From NCBI RefSeq assembly GCF_041146395.1, contig NC_091012.1:15614193-15678192 (forward strand): a stretch of DNA of 64,000 bases, written 5' to 3'. This document shows, piece by piece, positions 27,019-44,005 of this stretch. This DNA comes from Eulemur rufifrons. Its lineage: Eukaryota; Chordata; Mammalia; Primates; Lemuridae. Position 1 is the stretch's first letter. Every line of letters begins with the position of its first letter. The notes under the pieces are model-generated. The model made no database searches and had not been told where the DNA came from. It was given only the letters and a program-made list of their open reading frames with translations. A program made the translations under genes and the position numbers.

Positions 27019-29439
27019 CCTTTATATATCTCCAGATCAAGTATGATTGGAACTTATTGACACTGCATTAAATTTGTATATTACTGTGGATACTATTGAC
27101 ATCTGAACAATTTTAAATCATGTGACCATTGAGCATGAATACATTTAAGTGTGTGTTTATTTTTGACATATTTTTGTATTAGCCAGTTTATCTTTTCCTT
27201 TTGATTTCTAGGTCCACTTCATTTTTGCCAAAAAATATATGTTGTATGTTTTTAGCCTTCTTCAAGATGATAAGACTTAAGTGTCCTAACAGCATTTGCC
27301 GTGTCTGATTAAAACTATTGTGTATTCTGCTATCTTTGACTGAAGAGCTCTGTAAATATCTTTCACATCTAATTGGTCTATAATGTTTTTCCCATTATCT
27401 GTTTCTTATTGATCTTCTATCAAATTTTTGTATTCATCATTGAAAGTGAGGTCTCCAAGTCTCCTATAATTAGTGTGTTGCTAGGTGTTTCTTGCAACAC
27501 TTCTGTCCACACTTTTGTTCATATTTGCTTAATATATTTAAAAGCCATGATGTATATAATATATATTTAAAAATATCTATGATAAAATATGTGCATTGCA
27601 TATATATCTTCTATGTTTATTCTGTGCTATAGATTTCTGCTAAATGACCCATTTTATCATTATAACAGTCTTTGTCTCTTCTGATGGTTTTTGATTTAAG
27701 GAGTATTTCCTTTAATTATGGCAAAAATATCCTCCTCTAATTATTTACATACATTTATTTTTACAATTGCTTTCAACCAATTTGGCTTTTCAGAGCTAAA
27801 GGAAGGCTTTCGTAGGTGGCATATTGTAGGGCACTGTTTATTTTTAATCGACAAAATCATCTTATTTTTCATTAGAGATTTTAAACCACTTATATTTAAA
27901 GTAACTTCTAAAGGATATGAAGTTACCATTGAAATTTGTTAATTCTTTCCCATGTGCCCTGTAGATACATGGTTCCTCACTGCCTGTCTTATTGTCTTTA
28001 TTTTTGTTTCTTTAATTTGGAAGTGACATGCTTTGATTGCTTTCCCATTTGCTTTTGCATACCTTCTACAGGCATTCTGTTTGTGACCACATTAATAAAT
28101 GGAGACTACCTAAATAATCTCTATGTTATAACAATATATCTTAATCTCACAACAGCTTCACTTCAAGTGAATAAAAAACCTATACATCTTAAAGTGCCAC
28201 ATATTCTTATTAACGTCACAAATTATACCTTTTATATCGTATATATGAGAACAGATATTTGCACATTTATGCCTTCAGTTTTTTTTTAATTCTATAGAAT
28301 TATTATGAGGGTTTATGAACCATCATGATCATATAGAATTCTATATCTGTTTGTAGATTTATGTTTAACACAGAGCTTTATGTTTTTAAGTGTTTATAAT
28401 GCTACCCAACATCATTTTATTTTTCATCACAGTGGACTCCCTTTACCTTTCTTCTGGCCTATTCCCATGGTGATGAACATCATTGACTTTTGCTTAACTT
28501 GGAAAATCTTTAATTTTTCTCTTGTTTTTGAAAAAATATTTCCCAGAGGAAACCTTCTTAGTTGGTAGTATTTTTTTATATCACTCTGGAATTTAGAACA
28601 TTCTCAGCTGCCTTATTCTCCAAATAATCTTTCTGCCATTTTCCCACTATATTCTTCTTCTAGGAATCTTTCTTAGATACATTGGTCTACCTGATTGTGT
28701 CCAAGGGTCCCATACTCCACCTTCAGTTGTCTCCCTTTTAAAATTTTGCTTCCATGACTCAATATTTATAAATGAAATGTCTTCAACTTTCTGATTCTTC
28801 TGCTTCTTTAAGTGTGCTTCTGTGCTTCTCTAGAGAATTTTTCAACTCAGTTATTGTATCTTTCAGATCCACAATTTGTGTGGGTTCTTGTTATAGTTTT
28901 TATGTCTGTTAATATCTCAGTTTCTTCAGGCATCATTTTGCAGATTTTGTTGTCTGTGTTTCCTTTTGTTTGTAGGGGATGTTTCAGATGATTATTTTTA
29001 ATGTTTTTCAGATACTGCAAATATCTCCATTTCTTAAGCATTGATTCCTGGAGACTTATGTTTTTTGTTGCTGTGGAACAGGTTTTGTGAATCCTCTGTA
29101 TTCCCTGAAATCTTGTGATAAGTTCAGTTGATTTTATCTTTGTTTTTACCTATGTATTGTAATTTTGTGTGACAATATTTAACTCTGCTCCCTTTAACTC
29201 AGTATGAGTTACTATTTAAATTGGAATTAGCAATTTAGCCATTGCTAAAATAATTCTGTATGTGTTTGCTTGCCTGTATGAGTATAAATTATGTCTAGTG
29301 TGTTTCAAACTTACTTGTTTTCTTGGTTTGTGGTCTATAATTCTTTTATCTTGACTAGGTGAGTAGTCATAAAAATTGTAATTTCAGCAGCTCTTTATTG
29401 GTGAATGTGTATTATATTTGTGTGAGAGAAATAATCACA

Positions 29440-32400
29440 TAAGGAGACTTCAAGATGGCTGACGAGAACCAAGGCTTGTCGGACCTTTCAGGTAGAAGAG
29501 TTGAGAATTCAACATATGGGAGTGGAGGATGATTCCTGGTCAGCAGTGGACCATAGAGTCTGAAATAAGTGGATTCCAGGACAATAAGAGCAGGTAATGA
29601 GCAGCTGAGAAGAGAGGAGGATAGAAGATACGAACTGGCACAAATAAAATCACAGAACTTCTGGAGCCCAGGGAAAAAGTAAGGGATTTTGACCTCCCCC
29701 ACCCAGGTGCCTCAAGCCTGCAATAGGATGCATGTCTCTCATGCCATGCGAATGTGCTATGAGCAACAAGAGAGGCAGCATCACTACACCTGGACACCCC
29801 ATCTTCTGCACCTGATACACTCCTGGCATCCCAGGAAGTAATTTTGGCTTAAGGTTCTCATAGCTGTGTGACCCCACACTCACCCCATAGCAACTGCCAA
29901 AGCACCTTGCACTGAGTGACTAAGCCTGCTTTGGGTAACGGGTAGCACATTTCCAGCAAAAGCTGCACTGAGTGACTGAGCACGCCTTTGGCAATGGGGT
30001 GCAAACTACCAGCCAAGCCTGCCTTGGAAAGTGTATCTGGTGCTGCAACTCAGAGAGGAGGAGGTTGGACTGGCAGTCAAGTTTCCTGAGAGTGTTACAG
30101 GAAGACCATGGCCCGTTCTCGCCACCATAGCTGATGCTGGAATTCTCTGTGCTGAGATGCCCAGCTCTCAGTGCCACGGGTGCATTTTCACCTAGCTCCA
30201 GCAGTGTGGCCTCAGCTTGTGATCTTCCCATTGACAGGTACTTGGTGCATCTGCCTGCTAATAGCAAAGTCAACAGGATGAGAAGCACTGGGGAAGGGTC
30301 CCAGTTTCAAAATCAGGCAGTGAATGAAAGGCTGTGTCCATTGGGAGGGTGTGGAGGAGAAAAGGAAAACACTGGTCTATCAATGTTCCCCCTCCAAACC
30401 TACCCTCGAGAACTGCCATATTGGATTTTGCTGAACCAGGGAGAATCAATTTGCATAAATACTGGTTCCCAAGGTAACTAAATTCATCTGGCGCCTCCGT
30501 ATGACTTATAGAAGCTGCCCGCAACACCACTCACTTTAATAGAGAGTTCAGCTTGATCCAAAAGTTCCTTGAGCTGACAGTGTTCCCCAAGGGGAAGTGT
30601 CCCTCTTGCAGAGTTTCCTGAGGGTAGAGAGAAGACAATATAGTTGAATGGGGTCACTTCAGCCCCTTCTGGAACCAGAGGCATGGAATGGACCTTTAAC
30701 CTATACATATCTGTGAACAGCATTTGTGGAACTGTAGGACAGCATAATCCAACCTAACCTCACTCAGCCTAATTCCCCACCTGCCTCTTCTGTGGTAGTA
30801 AATAAATGACTTACATGGAGGTTTCAGGGCCCCCACCCAATGCCTGGGGTATTGGAGGGCTTCTCCTGAGGAACTAGAGCTGGTCAGAGGATCCAAAAAC
30901 AATAGTTTACCTTCTTCCTTCCTGCAAACACCATCTACTTACAGGGAGATAAACTCACATGCCTGTTACACAATTACTCAATCATAGAGGGTGTAGTTGA
31001 TTCTCACTCACAAGCACCAACTAACTCAGAAAATAAACTGTGTATATCATTATCTAAACAAAAAAAATCCAAAATAAAGAAGCAAAGTCTGTTCCAGATG
31101 AGAAGGAACCAGCAAATGGACTCTGGATGTATGAAGAATCAGAGTGAAGCATCACCCCCAAATGGGAACACCAGCCCCCTAGCAATGGATACCAACCAAA
31201 AACAGAATACTGAAAGGACCTATGAAGTATTTCAAACATTGATAGAAAGGAAGCTTCATGAAATTCAAGATAAAATGGAATCCCAACACAAACCACAAAA
31301 ACTATGCAAAAACAGAATGAAAAATTTACAAAAGGTATTGAATTAAAGAAAAACCAAGCAGAGTTTCTGGAAAGGAAAAATTCATTCAACGAACTACAAA
31401 TCACAGTGGAATGCCTTAAGAACAGGTTACATCAGGCAGAAGAAAGAAACTCAGAACTTGAAACAGCACCTTTCAATTAAACAAGTCAATCACAGAGATA
31501 GAGCAGAGAAATAAGAGGAATGAGCAAAGCCTACAAGATACACTGGATCATGTAAAGAGGCCTAAGATAAGACTCTTAGGGACTCCTGAGGGTGAAGGAG
31601 AAAATAAACAAGGGTTGTATAATTTTGGGGGTAAAATTAAGGAAAATTTTCATGTCCCTGCTACAACTCTACATATCCAGGTTCAAGAAGCTCACAGAAC
31701 CCTTGGGAGATTCATCAAGGGACAAAAATATCACAACACATTGTCATCAGACTAGCCAAAATAAACATGAAAGAGATACTCCTAAGAGCCATAACGTGAA
31801 AGGAGCAGGTAACGTACAAAGGAAACCCTGTTAGACTAACTGCAGACCTCTCAGCTGGGACCTATAAGTCAAAAGGGATTGGGGCCCTATTGGGTCTTCT
31901 CAAACAGAATAATACCCAGACTAGATGTTTGTGTTTTCCAAAATTAAGTTTCACTTGAGGTGAAAATAAAGTCTTTCTCAGACATGCGAACACTGAGGGA
32001 ATTCATCAAGACAAGACCTTCCCTGCAGGGAGTACTCAGAACTTCGTTATTCATAGATCAGCATGATAAACACTTAACAACATGAAATCACCCAAGAGCT
32101 AAGGTAGAAGTCCAGTGGCTTAAGAGATAAAACAAACCAACAACATTCAACTCAACAGGATGAACAGAAATCCACCACATTAATCAAATATTTCAATAAA
32201 TGTGAATGGTTTTAACTACCTAGTGAAGAGACATACGCTGGCTAAATACATAAACATACACAAGTAAGTATCTGCTATCTTCAGGAAACACATTTAACCT
32301 ACAAGGACTCATCCAGACTAAAGGTCAAATGACAACTTTGTATGCTAATTGAAACCCAAAGAAAGCTGGAGTAACAGTTCTCATATCAGATAACTTCGAC

Positions 32401-35400
32401 TTCAAATCAACAAAAGTAATGAAAGAGAAAGATGGCCATTATATAATGACAAATGGAACACTTCTGCAAGAAGGTATAAGAATCTAAAATATTTATTATG
32501 CACCAAATACAGGAACACACAGATTCATACCGCTAAAACTACTTGACCTAAACAAAATCATAGATAATACAACCATAATGCCAGGGACTTCAACACCCTG
32601 CTGACAGAACTATACAGCTCCTCCAAACAGAAAATAAACAAAAAGACAAGGGACTTAAATAAAACTCCAGAACATATGGGCCTACCAGACAGTTACAGAA
32701 CATTCTATCCAAAAACACCAAAAAATACTTTTGGCTCATCAGCTCAGAGGACATTCTCTAAGATTGATCATGTCCTAAGCCATAAAAAATGTCCCCCCAA
32801 ATTAAAAAAAAATAGAAATTATAGCATGCATTTTCTCAGACCACACTAGAGTAAAATTAGAAATCAACAACAGAAACACTCATCTCTACACAAAGACATG
32901 AAGACTAAACAACCAACTGCTGAATGATTGGCAGATCGAGGAGGAAATTAAGATGCAAATGAAAATATTCTCTCAACTAAATGATAATGGGACACAAGTT
33001 ATCCAAGTCTTTGAAAACAGCTAAAGCACCCTGAGAGGAAAATTCATAGTCATAAATCTCTACATCCAAAAGACAGAAAGGTAACAAATCAACAATGTAA
33101 TGAATCAACTGAAAGAACTGAAAAAGGATGAGCAAACCAATCCCAAACTCAGCAGAAGAAAGAATATAGCCAAGATCACAACAGAACTAAATGAAATTGA
33201 TAACCAAGGAACTAAACAGAAGATTAATGAAGCAGAAAGTTGGTTTTTGAATAGATAAACAAAATCGACCTGCCTTTTATGAGGTTAACCAGAAGCAGAA
33301 AAGATAGGACTCGAATAAGCTCAATTTGGAATGAAAAAGGAGAAATTACAACTGATTCCACAGAAATACAAAATATCATCTTTGAATATTCTAAAAATCT
33401 CTATGCACATAAACATGAAAATGTGGAGAAAATGGACAAATTCTTAGAAAAATCAGCCTCCCTAGGCTCATTCATGATGATATGCAATTCTTCAACAAAC
33501 CAATATCAGGACTGGTATTGAAGTAGTAATAAATAACCTTCCTCAAGAATAAAGTCGTGAACCACATTGTTTCACTCCTGAATTCTACCATACTTAAAAA
33601 TAAGTACTGGAGCCTACCCTGTAGAAATTATTGTACAACATTGAAAAGGAAGATATCCTCCCCAACACATTTTACAAAGCTAACATTGCCTTGATACCAA
33701 AGCCAGAAAAGGACAGAACAAAAAGAAGAAAAATACAGAGAAATATTCCTTATGAATATGGATAAAAAATTCTCAATAAATTCCTAGAAAATGGAATTTA
33801 GCTAGTCTTCAAAGAAATAATCCATTATGATCAAGTGGGCTTCTTTCTAGAGATGCAGGCATGGTTGAACATATGCAAATCTATTAATCTAATTACATAC
33901 ATGAAAGGGAAATAAAAGATTCTGACAAGAAAGTACTGGAGTTGATAAATCAGTTCAGCAAATTCTCAGGTTACAAAATCAGTGTACACAAATCAGTAGC
34001 CTTCACATGGGCCAACAACGGTGAAACTGAGAACCAAATCAAAGACTCATACCTTTCATAATAGCTACAAAGTAAATGAAATACTTAAGAATATATCTAA
34101 CTAAGGAGGTGAAGGACTTCTACAGGGAGAATTACAAAACACTGAGGGAGGAAATAGAAGAGGATGCAAACATATGGAAAAGCATACCATGCTCATAGAC
34201 AGGCAGAATCAACATGATTAAAATGTCTATACTACTGAAAATAATCTATACATTCAATACAATCCCTGTTAAAATATTAACAAGATATTTTACAGATTGA
34301 GAAAAAGTAATTCTACACTTCATATGGAACAAGAGAAGACCCCATATAACAAAACCAACCTTAAGGAAAATGAACAAATTGGGAGGCATCCATTTACCAG
34401 ACTTTAAGGTATAGTGCAAGGGTATAGTAACGAAAACAGCGTGGTACTATCACAAGAACAGGACATAGACCAATCGAAGAGATCTGAGAACCCAGACATA
34501 AAACCATTATCATATAGCCATGCGATAGCAGACAAGAACATACACTGGGGAAAGGAATTCCTATTCAATAAATGGTTCAGTGAAAATTAGATAGCCACAC
34601 GTAGGAGACTAAACCAGAATCCGAACATCTCATCTGTCACAAAAAACAACTCACAATGGATAAAAGACTTAAACCTATGTCGTGAAACCATAAGAATCCT
34701 AGAAGAAAATGTTGAAAATACTCTTACAGACTTCAGCCTAGGCAAAGAATTTATGAGGAAGACCCCAAAAACTATCACAGAAACAACAAAAATAAGTAGA
34801 TGGGACCTTATCGACTAGAAAGCTTCTGCACAGCCAGTGAAAGTATAACTAGAGCAAATAGTCAAGCTAGAGAATGGGAGAAAATATTTGCATGCTATAT
34901 ATCCAATAAATTGCTAATAACTAGAATTTATATATAACACAGGAAAATCAGTAAGAAAAACAATAAAACAACCCCATTAAAGGTGTGAAAAGGACATGAA
35001 CAGAAAGTGTTTTAAAGAAGATGTACTAATGGGCAACAAACATATGAAAAAAATGTGCACATCTCTAATCATCAGAGAAGTGCAAATGAAATCCACAGTG
35101 AGATATCACTTTACTCCAGTGAGAATGGCTTTTATCAATAAGTTCAAAACAAGTGTAGGTGTGGATGTAGAGAGATAGGAACACTTATATATACTACTGG
35201 TGGGACTACAAACTGGTATAATCTCTATGGAAAGTTATATGAAAACACATCAAAGTACTAAAAGTGGAACTACCATTTGATCTGGCAATTCCACTATTTG
35301 GTATCTCCCCAATGAAAAAATGTCATGTTCTAATAAAGACATCTGCACTTGAATGTTTATAACATCACAATTTACAATTGCAAAGATGTTGAAACAACCT

Positions 35401-35828
35401 TGGTAATTATAAATACATGCATATAAATATATGTATAAATATATATAAAAATATGATATTTGTATACCATAGAGTAGTACTAAGCCTCAAAAATCAGTTG
35501 TTAAATCACATACCTTGTATTATCCTGGATTGTATTGGAGCCCATTCTTTTAAGTAAAGTATCACAAGAATGCAAAAAACGTGCACCACACCTGCTCACT
35601 ATCAAATTGTTATCAATTGATCCACACAAATGTGACCAAATGGAAGTAAAAATCAGCAGGTATTGGACCGCTGGAAGGGTGTGTAGGGGTTGGGAAAATT
35701 CACATCTAACGAGTGTGGTGCACACAATGTGTGGATGCGCACACTTGTAGGTTTGATCACTTGGTGCAAAAGCAATACATATAATCTGAATGATTTACTG
35801 CCATAATGCTTTGAAACTAAAAAAAAGA
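29440..35828 (+). mobile_element. Old full-length L1 in the KZNF intron
   Basis: It starts with 'gagacttcaagatggctgac', a typical L1 5' end, and a 1.6-kb 5' UTR (to about 31090). An ORF1-like region with decayed coiled coil (31098-31800) and ORF2 (32200 onward; 'gattccacagaaatac', 'caatgggagaaaatatttg'-like text) follow. It ends in a 3' UTR and a short A-run at 35818-35826. The size of about 6.4 kb is full length. Many stops and frameshifts in both ORFs show it is long dead. It lies in sense with the gene. Confidence 0.8.
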
Positions 35829-35929
35829 AACAGTTTTATAATCTGCAGGATAGTTTTGAAAAGCCTGATAACTGTGTATCTCTTTAAGATATTATTTTTA
35901 TTTTAATTATTGTAAAATCACAAAAATTA

Positions 35930-38050
35930 TAATCTTAATTACTTTTAATTATTCACATCAGTCATGTTAACTATATTTACATCATTACGCAATATATGTC
36001 TAGAATGTATGTATTTCGTAAAACTAAAATTCAGTACACATGAGAAAACTACCCATTTTCCCCATTGCCTAACTGTTGACAAGCACCATCATGTTTTCTG
36101 TTTCTAGGAGTGTAACTGGTTTAGAAATATTGTACAAGTATAATCATAAAATATCTGTCTTATTCTGCTTAACATTTCCTTAAGCATAATGTCATCAAGC
36201 TTTATCTCTACTGTGGATGTTATTAGATTATCGTTTTTTTTAAAGCTGAGAAATAATCCATTATTTCTAAATTTCAAATTGTATTTATCCTTTCATTTTG
36301 TAAGGGCAGTTTGGGTTTCTTTCATCTACTGGCCTTTGTGAATAATGATGAAATAAATATGAGTGTGAAGATACCTTTTTATTTTACAATATATGCACGA
36401 GTTTATATTTGTGTTTCTTTCTGATTCATTGGTCCAGTTTTCTGCCTTTCTTTTTTTTTTTTATTTCATCTTATTGTTATGGGGGATACAGAATTGCAGG
36501 TTACATACGTTGGCCATGTACCGCCTTTCCCCCCAAGTCAGAGCTCCAGGCGTGTCTGATCCCCAGATAGTGCGCGTTGCACCCATCATGCCAGTAGAAA
36601 ACTTCATTGACTACTGTACCTTTTTTAATGTTTTAAAATGGGGAAGTGTGGTCCCAATAGCATTGTTTCTCTTTTTGATTATTGTTCAGATCTTTGTGGT
36701 CTCTTGAGATTCCATATTATTTTTGGGTTTGCTGTTTCTATTTTTGAAAAAAATTAAATTGAGAATTTGAAAGGAATTGTATTGAATCTGTAGACCGCTA
36801 TCGACGTCTTCAGAGCATTAAGTCATCTCTTGAACAAGAACGTGTTCAAAAGTGTGTTATTTTCATATATTTGTGAATTTTTCTGTGTTTCTTCTGTTAT
36901 TTATTCACAGTTTCATTCCATTCTGGTCAGAAATTAAAGTGTGTAAAATTTCAGTTTTCTAACATTGGTTAAGACTTGTTTTGTGGCCATACAGGTAGTT
37001 TTTTAGGAAGAATGTTTTATGAGCTATCAAGAAGATTGTATGTTCTATTATTATTCTGTAGAGTATTCCCTATATATCTGTTAGGTCTAATTGCTCTATG
37101 GTGTTTTGAAATCTTCTGTTTTCTTATTATTAATTTGACTGGCTTTATTATGGTAAGTGAAATATCAAAGTATCCTATTATTTTGCTGTCCCTTTCTTTC
37201 TTCAATTCTGTCAATGTTTTCTTTATATATTTGCTAACCTTGATGTGAGATAAAGATAGATATCATATATATGTATTGCTTTCATGGGTTCTCAATGAAT
37301 GACATCTTTCTATATTAAATGTCCTTGTTTGTCTCTTGTGACAGTTTTGGCTTAAAGTGTATTTTATAAACTATAACATTTTTCACTTCAAATGTAATGT
37401 GCCTAATATAACTTTGAACTCCACTGCTCTTACATGCTTAAGGTTTTCATGGTATATTTTGTTATATCCTGCCAGATTTAGTCTATTGTTTTTACAAGCT
37501 ATGAAGTACAGTCTCTTTAGAGAGAATAGAGTTGGATTGTTTAATCCATTTATTTAACTGTGTCTTCTGACTGGAAATAGTAGTACATAAATATTTACAT
37601 AATTTTCTCAAAGGGAAGGACTTATAATTTCCCTAATATTACTTGTTTTTATATAACTTGTGTCACTATTTTTTGTTTCTTTCCTCTCCTTTTCTCTTGC
37701 ATTGTGTGCCATTGATATTTAGGGACATATTTTGTTTCTTTGTCCACCTTCCTTTATGTATCTCTATAAACACTTCCCTGATGTTCACTGTGAGAATTAC
37801 CTAAAATCCTTTAAAGTTGCAACATACGTTGAACTGAGAACTACTTAACTTCAGTTGCGTACAAAAATTCTTAACCTTTACACCTGCCCCCAACCTTATG
37901 ATATCGATGTCAATAATTATGTCTTTTTACATTGTATATCAATAAACATATAGTAATGCTTTTTTATTTTGTCTTTTAAATTTTATAGCATAATTAAATG
38001 TTTTTGTACCATCATTATAGTACTGCAGAATTTTATTTTTCTTATGTGCA
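35930..38050 (-). mobile_element. Old L1M (antisense), interrupted once
   Basis: The order is: 3' end ('cttaagcataatgtcatcaag', 'gtgaataatgatgaaataa'), ORF2 antisense ('gtattgaatctgtagac', 'gtttgtctcttgtgacag'), then inter-ORF text ('acatacgttgaactgag', 'gtacaaaaattcttaacc'). It is a separate element from the one at 25620-29430, since it restarts at an L1 3' end. Confidence 0.75.
36443..36592 (-). mobile_element. Short young L1 3' UTR fragment
   Basis: A T12 run, then 'atttcatcttattgttatgg' and the C-rich 3' UTR tract, ending near 'cacccatcatgcc'. It sits inside the old L1M. Confidence 0.75.
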
Positions 38051-38087
38051 TATGTTTCCCAGAGAGTTATATAGTTGTCATAGAAGA

Positions 38088-40137
<2,050 letters not shown>

Positions 40138-40550
40138 AAGTGAGATAAATGTAATGACTATGGAAGTGCTTTCCCAATGCATTAGCCTTAAAATGCACAA
40201 CAGTACTTATGCTGAAAGTAAACAATAATCATGTAGAGCACTGAACATACCTTTACTTCTATCACAGATCTTATTGGACATGAGAGAACTTACAATGAAA
40301 GAAACCCTCCAATGTTTTCTCAAGCACTGCCCAACATCAGAAAATTTTTAATAGAAACCTTACAAATTTAATGAATGTGAAAAAAGATTTATGCAAAAGG
40401 TATGCCTTAGAGAACAACAGAGAATTGATACTTAAAACTACTTTGCAGATATAATAAATTTCAGAACAGATTTAATCAAAAATCAAGTCTAAATAGATAT
40501 CAGAGGATTCACAGTACAATGCACTAAGGCACTAACACATTCAACCATTT
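40138..40550 (+). pseudogene. Relic fingers in the KZNF 3' UTR
   Basis: After the last stop, decayed finger text continues with stops and shifts: 'acaatgaaagaaaccctccaatg', 'tacaaatttaatgaatgtg' and 'aaaagatttatgc' (in pieces) follow linker, CxxC and helix of an ancestral finger. The ancestral gene therefore had a longer array. Relics of this kind are common in this family. Confidence 0.65.
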
Positions 40551-42239
40551 CTTTAAACCAGGTTGCTTGCTATACAGAATAATCCAGTTAAAATAGTTAG
40601 ATAATTTATTTGTATGTCAGTTTTAAAAAGAGAGCGATTTTTTGAGAGTTATAATTATGTGTAAAATATACTTTCTGGTCAGGGTGGGGTGAAAATGTAA
40701 CAAAGTATAATTTTTTGCATTTTTTGATAAGCAAATATTGATGTGATTCAACTCTCAAAGCAGTAGGTGCTATGCTTTCATTCCTAGTGTGTATGTGAAT
40801 GTGTGTGGTTAATGGTAGCTACATCACAGTTATTAGAAGTCTTTCTGTATTAAGTAGGCATCATTCATGTGCTTTTCCATGGAAAATTAAAAACACTGAA
40901 ATGTAACATGTATGAAACGGAGAGGTGCTTTGTGGTTGACTTTTAACAAACAGTATTTAAAGTGATGTGTAATGTAGGTATACAGACTAATATTCTTCTC
41001 ATTATAATCAGAATGAAACAATTACAATATTAGAAATAAATTGTTTTACTAATAGCAAATTAGGATGATGAAATAGAGTGAATTTTGAAATATTTTTAGA
41101 TTACATGTAAACTTAATTTGTTTTATTAAACTAAAAAAGGTTTTTAATGTGTCAAACATGTTGTAGATTGAATGAAGTGTTATTTTGCCACTAACATTAA
41201 CCTATCCGATGTTACTCAAATTTTGAGATAATGGATTGTAAAAATGTATAATTGGGTTACACACTAAAATGGCATCATTTGTGATCCTTTTTATCAGTGA
41301 CTTTAAATTTCTAATACTTTGATGAATAATGTTCCCAAAAGTTTTATTTTTTATTATTTTTGCGATTACATTGTTACTGTAATGCTTATAATAAAGATTG
41401 TCCACTTAATGAAAAGGCATCCATTTCTCAACACTGAATGACAACTACTTCCATTTTATCCTACATTTTTCTTTCAGCATGCAACTGCTCTAGCCAGTGA
41501 AGCACAAATAAACACATTTTTTATTTACATGGAATCCAACATACAAATACATCATGGTTAAGATGAACTTTAGTTGTAATAGATTTACAGAGTAAGTAAT
41601 AATGTTTGTGTGAATGTGGTTGTATACCTATTTTGAAATGAAAAGAAGAAATATTGGAAAAAAATAGGTAATTTCAAAAGTGTTGAGAATTTACTAGGAA
41701 ACTAGAAACTTCAAAGATTCTGAAAGCAATTTTTTTTTGCTTTATGTTGAATTAATTTGTTTAAAACCCTAAAGCTTCTGGTTCAGAACCTGCCCACATG
41801 AATCCTCTGTTCTTACATGCTTATTACTCATGCTAGGCCTAATGTATAATTTTATTATTTCAAAGTTCATTAAGTATTCTTTATATGACATGCTCTTCAA
41901 TTATAAGAATGATTTTTATAAAATTTAATGGTGCTCATGAAATAATCTGAAGGTATGAGTAATTCCACAGTGTATTAATTTCATTTTATTTACTTAGTAC
42001 ATTCTATATTTTCCTTCTACTTTGGGGAGCGTATTGAAAGCAATTTTGGTTACTGTTTCTTTTAATTTTGGTCATTGACCTAATTGATTTATTGACTGTG
42101 TCAGGCTAATTTGTTCAGGTAAACACTAAGAAGGATTTATAAATTATGAGGTTGTTTTGATATTTAAATAGAAGGAACAAGTACAGGACAGTGTTATGTA
42201 TGTAGTAAATGCTTTATAATTAGTTGTAAATATTTCTTT
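40551..42239 (+). other. Probable rest of KZNF 3' UTR, then intergenic
   Basis: AT-rich, apparently single-copy sequence. Candidate polyadenylation signals are at 41035-41040 and 41390-41395. After about 41400 no feature is recognised. Confidence 0.4.
41390..41395 (+). terminator. Candidate polyadenylation signal AATAAA
   Basis: AATAAA within 'cttataataaagattgtcc', the style of KZNF 3' ends, about 1.25 kb after the last finger. Another AATAAA at 41035 is an alternative. Confidence 0.35.
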
Positions 42240-42581
<342 letters not shown>

Positions 42582-42599
42582 AGCTGTAAATACTTCTGT

Positions 42600-43880
42600 G
42601 GGAGTGAGTTTGTGGCTCTGGGTAAGAGATTGAAAATGTCCAGGGTGAAAAAATGGCACTGATTTTGCATATGGAGAGAGGAGACCTACAGAACAACCAA
42701 CACTTGGAATTTATAAGTGGAAACTCTGCTTCTTTGATTTCCTAATTGTCTCCAGCGTTTTATGCTTTTTATCTTCATTCCCTTCTACAAATGTATCTAA
42801 GCCATTCTTCTTTTTGCCTGTACTTGGGCTACAACTTTCTCACTGTGGTACTCACCCCCTGCCAGTTCACACAGTACTTTAAAAGTTCTGATGAGAAGTT
42901 CAGTATTCTTTAATTTGGTGAAAGAAAAATTTATCTAGAGAGTTTGAGGCCATTTATAGGTTATACATGGAGCATTCTGATTACTTAAGATTAGAGAGAT
43001 TCAGTGTCCTAAGCTAAAAGTAAGAGCCTTAAAGCACAAAGAAAGATAAACAATTCTGAACGCCAGAGGATTAAATCAAGAACTCAATATTGTTTGCTTT
43101 GTAAAAGCAAGATGTTATTAGATCCTAACATATAATGTCATAAATATGAAAATAATTAAAATAAGTAAAGCATTAATAATTGTGTGATGTGTATGGTAAG
43201 CACTATATAAAGAAACATCAGCATTTGGCCATCTCTTAATAGAGAGTTTAGGTAAAGGAAGAAGTTTGAATTTAATTTTCTATGAATTACTTATAGTACA
43301 ACATACACATCCATCTAGAATCTACTTATGACTGTGTATTTTCTGTGTTAGAATGTAATAGAATGATTTCTGTGGATTTAAAATTTGGAATAATCTTTCT
43401 TTACCTGATATTTCAATCTTAGGGAATTTATTTTACATGACTTTATTTCAGTTGGTGCAGTGCACAGTACACAGTTTCCATTTTTAGTCATCTAACTGTG
43501 GCCAACAATTTGGTCATTCTCTCTAGAGGAATCTCGGATCATGGCAGCTTTTTGATTGAAAATTTCATCAGTGATTTGGCATGCAATCTTGTTTTCTGTG
43601 CTGACAGTGGCCAGAGGTGGGACAGTGAGCACCACATACCTCTTTAGTGTCTTCCATACCATAATCATCAACACCAAGAAGTCCAGGTCTCCTAAGCTTC
43701 AAATAAAAGCATTAAAGCCCTTTTCATGTTCTGTGCTGGATTCTGAATCTGTTGGTAAATATCAGAGTTCCCTTGCTTATGACTGACAAATAGAATGACA
43801 AAAACAGCACTAAAGCTCTATATTTTTGATACTGTTCAGCTAAGCTCATGACTAAGATCCAGGGTCAGCATTCAGAACAA
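42600..43880. other. No gene recognised
   Basis: Apparently unique AT-rich sequence. Short open frames at 43492-43786 on both strands have no supporting signal. Confidence 0.4.
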
Positions 43881-43884
43881 TGCT

Positions 43885-43961
43885 ATACTTCAAATATATT
43901 TATTGATTTTTATAATTGACTGATAATATTATGTGTATTTATCATGTAAAATGTGATGATT

Positions 43962-44005
<44 letters not shown>

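Larger units (their letters stand above)
25620..29430 (-). mobile_element. Old long L1M (antisense), host of two younger L1 insertions
   Basis: The plus strand runs through antisense L1 in order: 3' ORF2 ('gtgaggtgatatctcattg', 25770), then ORF2 5' part ('agtctcctataattagtgtg', 27460; 'ttatatttaaagtaac', 27890), then an ORF1-like region with antisense coiled-coil text to about 29040. It is broken at about 26212 and 26716 by younger L1 3' ends. Confidence 0.75.

Noticed and set aside
26643..27071. Open 142-codon frame as a gene
   Set aside because: It covers an old L1, a young L1 3' UTR read in antisense, and their junction; no coding signal.
43964..44000. (TA)n run as a regulatory or origin element
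   Set aside because: A simple microsatellite inside an old L1 end; no other signal.
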